Positions 60,316-64,000 of a stretch of DNA of 64,000 nt are shown piece by piece. The position numbers were made by a program, and so were the translations under genes. Position 1 is the first letter of the stretch; each line of letters opens with the position of its first letter. Source of the DNA: Hyphomicrobiales bacterium (lineage in GTDB: Bacteria > Pseudomonadota > Alphaproteobacteria > Rhizobiales > Methylopilaceae); assembly GCA_022842205.1 (NCBI GenBank), contig JALHQA010000002.1, positions 310,001 to 374,000 on the forward strand. Direction: 5' to 3'. A model generated the notes under the pieces. It made no database searches. It was not told where the DNA came from and saw only the letters and a program-made list of their open reading frames with translations.

Positions 60316-62295
60316 CTACTCCGCCGGCTGCAGACGCGCGCGTGCGGGACGTGGGGCGCCGACACGGAGGCGACGATCGGCCAGCGAAATCAGCCCGCCG
60401 AACGCCATCAGGACAGGACCTATCCAGATCAGGAGAACGAGCGGCTTCCATTCGGCGCGCACGGCCACCGCGCCGTCGGTTTCCTGAAGTTCGCCGAGCG
60501 AGACGTAGAGCTGGGAGAAGCCAAACGTCACAAGGCCGGCTTCAGTGGTCGTCATTTGCCGCACCGCGAAGACGCGCTTCGACGACTCGACCTCCGTAAC
60601 CGCGACACCGGATTGCCGCAGCGTAAACCGAGCGACAAAATCCTGATAATTTGGACCGTTGCGAAGGCCGGTCTCCGTCAATACCAGGCTTTTTCCGGCG
60701 ACTTCCATCGCCTGCCCGGCACGCATCATGTCGATACGCTCGATACTCCATGCCGTCGCGGCGGTCACGCCGAGCAGGGTTAGTCCCAGACCGCAATGCG
60801 CGAAGGCTGCGCCCCAGCTCGCGCGCGGCAAGCCTGCGGCGCGACGAAGGGTATCGCCCGGCGAAACACGGAAAAGCTGGGTACGTTCCACGATTTCGGC
60901 GAACGCGCCGACAATGACGAACAGCGCGATGGCAACGGCAAACGGCGCCAGCAGCGGACCGCCTTGCTCCACGTAGAAGGCGACAGCACCCGCTAGCAGG
61001 GCCGCGCCCGCCGCGTACCACAGCCGCTGCGCCGCCCAGTAAAGATCGCCGCGTTTCCACGCGAGCAAGGGGCCGAACGGCACGGCGCAGAGAAGCGCAA
61101 GCGCGAGCGGGCCGAAGGTCGCGTTGAAATACGGTGCGCCGACCGAAATCTTGCCGCCCGTCGCCGCCTCGAGCGCGAGCGGATAGAGCGTGCCGACGAG
61201 AACCGTCGCGGTCGCGGTCGTGAGCAGGATGTTGTTCAGCACGAGCGCGCCCTCGCGCGAGACCGGCGCGAACAGCCCGCCCTGCTTGAGCCCGCCCGCA
61301 CGGAGCCCGAAGAGTGCGAGCGAGCCGCCGACAAAAACTGCGAGAATGACGAGGATGAAAAGACCGCGCTGCGGATCGACGGCGAAGGCATGAACCGACG
61401 TCAATACGCCGGAACGCACGAGGAAGGTACCGAGCAGCGACAGCGAGAAGGTGAGAATGGCAAGAAGGATGGTCCAGACTTTCAGCGCCTCGCGCCGTTC
61501 CATGACGAGCGCGGAATGCAGCAGCGCTGTTCCGGCAAGCCACGGCATGAAGCTGGCGTTTTCAACCGGATCCCAGAACCAGAAGCCGCCCCAGCCGAGT
61601 TCGTAATAGGCCCAGTAAGAGCCCATCGCGATGCCGAGCGTAAGGAAGAGCCATGCCGCCAGCGTCCACGGGCGCACCCAGCGCGCCCATGCGGCATCGA
61701 TGCGTCCTTCAATCAGCGCCGCCACTGCAAAGGCAAAGGCAATCGAGAAGCCGACATAACCGAGATAAAGCAGCGGCGGATGGACAGCGAGGCCAATGTC
61801 CTGCAGCAGCGGATTGAGATCCTGACCTTCGAGCGGCGCCGGATCGACGCGGACGAAGGGATTGGACGCGATCAACAGGTAAAGAAGGAACGCGATGGCG
61901 ACCCAGGCCTGCACCGCCAGCACATCGGCCTTGAGGCGTTGCGGAAGATTGCGCCCGAAAAGCGCAACGGCCGCGCCGAAAATCACGAGAATGAGAGCCC
62001 ACAGGAGCATTGAGCCCTCATGGTTTCCCCACACGCCGGTGATCTTGTAGATGAGCGGTTTCGCGGAGTGCGAATTTTCGACAACATTCAATACCGAGAA
62101 GTCGGATGTGACATAGGCGTTCGTCAGCGCCGCGAACGCCAGGGACACGAATATAAGCTGCCCGATCGCCGTGCCATCGGCCACCTGCATGAGCGTCGCA
62201 TCGTTCCGCCGCGCGCCCCAGAACGGAACGACGCCTTGTATGCACGCCAGAACCAGCGCCAGAACCAGCGCGTAGTGGCCGATCTCGGCGATCAC
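60316..62295 (-). CDS. ccmF: Haem lyase subunit CcmF/CycK
   Basis: The product has 659 residues with about fifteen membrane helices and the WWD haem-handling motif [19 protein letters not shown] near residue 237. It passes haem from CcmE to apocytochrome c in the inner membrane with CcmH and CcmI. It starts with GTG 62295 overlapping the ccmE stop (GTGA). Confidence 0.96.
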   Translation of the reverse strand: MIAEIGHYALVLALVLACIQGVVPFWGARRNDATLMQVADGTAIGQLIFVSLAFAALTNAYVTSDFSVLNVVENSHSAKPLIYKITGVWGNHEGSMLLWALILVIFGAAVALFGRNLPQRLKADVLAVQAWVAIAFLLYLLIASNPFVRVDPAPLEGQDLNPLLQDIGLAVHPPLLYLGYVGFSIAFAFAVAALIEGRIDAAWARWVRPWTLAAWLFLTLGIAMGSYWAYYELGWGGFWFWDPVENASFMPWLAGTALLHSALVMERREALKVWTILLAILTFSLSLLGTFLVRSGVLTSVHAFAVDPQRGLFILVILAVFVGGSLALFGLRAGGLKQGGLFAPVSREGALVLNNILLTTATATVLVGTLYPLALEAATGGKISVGAPYFNATFGPLALALLCAVPFGPLLAWKRGDLYWAAQRLWYAAGAALLAGAVAFYVEQGGPLLAPFAVAIALFVIVGAFAEIVERTQLFRVSPGDTLRRAAGLPRASWGAAFAHCGLGLTLLGVTAATAWSIERIDMMRAGQAMEVAGKSLVLTETGLRNGPNYQDFVARFTLRQSGVAVTEVESSKRVFAVRQMTTTEAGLVTFGFSQLYVSLGELQETDGAVAVRAEWKPLVLLIWIGPVLMAFGGLISLADRRLRVGAPRPARARLQPAE

Positions 62296-62729
62296 CGGAC
62301 GTCGCTCTTCCAGTGGCCCTGCTGTTTCAGCGTATCGGCCACTTCCTTGGGCATGTAGTTTTCATCGTGCTTGGCGAGCACATGGTCGGCGCGGAACGTG
62401 CCGTCGGTGGCGAGACTGCCTTCGGCCACCACGCCCTGCCCTTCGCGGAACAGATCCGGCAGGAGGCCCGCATAGGCGACGATGATCTTGTTGTTGCCGT
62501 CCGTCACCTCGAAGCGGACATCGGGGCCCTGCCGGTTGACGCTTCCCGGCTCGACGAGGCCGCCGAGCCGCAATCTTTTGCCCGGTTCGGGCGGATTCTG
62601 GACGATCTCGGTCGGCCCGTTGAAGAACACGATCGTGTCGTTCAGCGCTGTCAGTACCAGCGCCGCTGCAGCCGACAGAACGACGCCTGCAACACCAATC
62701 AGAACAAGACGCCGGCCCTTGCGGGTCAT
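62292..62729 (-). CDS. ccmE: Haem chaperone CcmE/CycJ
   Basis: The product has 145 residues. An N-terminal membrane helix ([22 protein letters not shown]) anchors an OB-fold domain. The covalent haem-binding histidine is in [13 protein letters not shown]. It carries haem in the periplasm from CcmC to CcmF. Start and stop overlap both neighbours by four bases. Confidence 0.96.
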   Translation of the reverse strand: MTRKGRRLVLIGVAGVVLSAAAALVLTALNDTIVFFNGPTEIVQNPPEPGKRLRLGGLVEPGSVNRQGPDVRFEVTDGNNKIIVAYAGLLPDLFREGQGVVAEGSLATDGTFRADHVLAKHDENYMPKEVADTLKQQGHWKSDVR

Positions 62730-63823
62730 GCCGGTTTTTCCTCCAGACCAAGCCCGATCAAAAGATCAGAAATACGCCGCAAGATTTTATCATCGCTTGC
62801 AAAAACTGTCCTGGCGTTAGCCGCGGCGGCCTTCGCCTTGTCCGCTTCTCCGAGCATCGCCCAGGCGCGGATCAGCCGGAGCTGGCCGCCAGCGTCCTGC
62901 GGTGCATTCTTCAAGCGCGCCTCAAGGCCCTCGACCATGCCGCGTATCGTCGCGAGCCGCTGGTCGGGGTTCACACCTTCGAGAGCAGCGGGATCAACCG
63001 CAGGCGCCTTGCCATCATCGCCAAGCGCGGTACGGGCGAGAGCCTCCCTCACCATCGGCACATAGGCGGCATCGGTGCCCGCCTCGGCCAGCAGCCTTCT
63101 ATATATGTCGGCGGCCGCCTCCCGGTCGCCCGCCTGTTCCGCCGCCCCGCCGAGATAGAAGCGTGACCGCGCATCCTTCGGATCGAGGGCCACCGCCCGT
63201 TCGAACGCTGCCTTGGCCTCCGGAGAAACCTTCCCCTGCGCGGCAATAACCAGCGATTCGCCGCGACCGGCTTCGCGCGCCGCAGTGGCGCCGAGCAGCC
63301 GGATTGCATTTGCATAGGCCTCGGCTGCCTTGCCGGGCTGGCCGGCCCGCAGGTACACCGGCGCCAGAACATCCCATCCCTGCCCATCGTCAGGACGACG
63401 CGCGAGTTCAGACTCGACGCGCGAGATCAGGGCCACCAGCGATTCATCCTCTATGCGCCGTTCTGCCAGCGGACGATCGGACAGGTCCGGCCGACCGAGC
63501 GACAGGTATATCCCGCCGGCCAGCAAAGGCAGCGCGACCAGCGCCAGAACGGCCACCATTCGCCGCCGCGCGGTCGAGGACTGTGCATTTTCGGGAGCTT
63601 TCTCTGAAATCGCGATGAGGCGGCGCGCGACTTCCACGCGAGCGGCCTCGGCCTCGCTGCCGCCGATTGCGCCGCGGGCGAGATCCCGGTCGATTTCGGC
63701 AAGCTGGTCGCGGTAAACCGCGGCTTCACCGGCGGCCACGCGCCCCTCGCGGCGCCTCGCTAGCGGAACGAGGACAGCGAGAACCGCGACCCCGGTCAAA
63801 AGAATGAAAACAAGCCCTGTCAT
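62726..63823 (-). CDS. ccmI: Cytochrome c biogenesis protein CcmI/CycH
   Basis: The product has 365 residues. Two N-terminal membrane helices ([18 protein letters not shown] and [19 protein letters not shown]) flank a short cytoplasmic loop, and the periplasmic remainder is made of TPR units ([38 protein letters not shown]). It holds apocytochrome c for haem attachment. It is the first gene of the operon, and the 177 bases upstream to the window edge show no gene that I can support. Confidence 0.94.
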   Translation of the reverse strand: MTGLVFILLTGVAVLAVLVPLARRREGRVAAGEAAVYRDQLAEIDRDLARGAIGGSEAEAARVEVARRLIAISEKAPENAQSSTARRRMVAVLALVALPLLAGGIYLSLGRPDLSDRPLAERRIEDESLVALISRVESELARRPDDGQGWDVLAPVYLRAGQPGKAAEAYANAIRLLGATAAREAGRGESLVIAAQGKVSPEAKAAFERAVALDPKDARSRFYLGGAAEQAGDREAAADIYRRLLAEAGTDAAYVPMVREALARTALGDDGKAPAVDPAALEGVNPDQRLATIRGMVEGLEARLKNAPQDAGGQLRLIRAWAMLGEADKAKAAAANARTVFASDDKILRRISDLLIGLGLEEKPA

Positions 63824-64000
63824 GGGGATCGTCTAGCACAAACCCGTCTTGGGCCCAGCTTGGGCTGTTGATCGCGGTCAACCGTCCTCTTCCACGGCTC
63901 GGGAGGGGTCGCTAGTGTCCAACCGAACCCAGCGGTGATCTCCGCGCCACTTCCAAGGCTTCCGCCGACCGATGCGACGACCGACCCGCCGCTACTCCTT

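Noticed and set aside
63824-64000. Possible start or end of a further gene at the right window edge
   Set aside because: Short open frames exist on both strands, including one from an ATG near 63974, but none shows a good ribosome binding site or recognisable residues.

Overview
The window is a gene-dense stretch of chromosome from an alphaproteobacterium, most likely of the order Hyphomicrobiales (Rhizobiales). The evidence is high GC (clearly above 60 percent by eye), GTG and TTG starts, and the block pepN - PleC-type kinase - glnE - two-component pair - degP - ccmH/F/E/I, an order I recall from rhizobial genomes. Class II DAHP synthase, citramalate synthase, PssA/Psd and OtsA/OtsB also fit. 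I cannot name the genus. I see no insertion sequence, prophage, integrase or CRISPR array, and no gene-free stretch above 300 bases. The longest gap is the 271 bases before the DUF2865 gene.

Layout. 1-4.9 kb: end of a PilZ protein, a SnoaL-like protein, an RpiR-type regulator, a 48-residue membrane peptide, an MhqO-type dioxygenase, Dps, and a cupin/dihaem cytochrome c pair. 4.9-9.8 kb: a PadR repressor with an RND adaptor and pump, preceded by a clear palindrome. 9.8-15.7 kb: a TSUP permease, phosphatidylethanolamine synthesis (pssA, psd), an ATM1-type ABC exporter and a LysM envelope protein. 15.8-23 kb: a LOG-family enzyme, a lower-GC orphan, cimA, cysS, a DUF2865 protein and nadE. 23-25.3 kb: an ECF42-type sigma factor with VOC and YCII/DGPF partners and a matching promoter. 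25.3-31.3 kb: a histidine phosphatase, a colicin-immunity-like protein coupled to DAHP synthase, a DMT exporter, a soluble chemoreceptor-like sensor and glutathione reductase. 31.4-34.4 kb: a tctCBA tripartite carboxylate transporter ending in a strong terminator. 34.4-39.2 kb: a DUF2059 protein, rpiA, a gabD-like gene, a small two-repeat periplasmic protein, gph, an L,D-transpeptidase and tRNA-Val. 39.2-43 kb: DUF971, otsA, otsB and mrp on one strand. 43-48 kb: an amino-acid binding protein, a histidine kinase, a membrane stub, a second TSUP permease and a Dus enzyme. 48-63.8 kb: pepN, a PleC-like kinase, glnE, an EnvZ/OmpR-type pair, degP and the cytochrome c maturation operon.

How it fits together. 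Most of the window is housekeeping. Stress and regulatory modules are set among it: the PadR-gated pump, the ECF42 island, Dps with the quinone-linked dioxygenase, and trehalose synthesis under a possible EcfG promoter. Four genes (rpiA, otsA, dusA, pepN) appear to start with TTG behind good ribosome binding sites. No obviously new large system is visible. The most worthwhile leads are the ECF42 promoter match, the PadR palindrome, the split HCF101-like set (mrp and DUF971 around otsBA), the immunity-like protein behind DAHP synthase, and the soluble MCP-cache protein.
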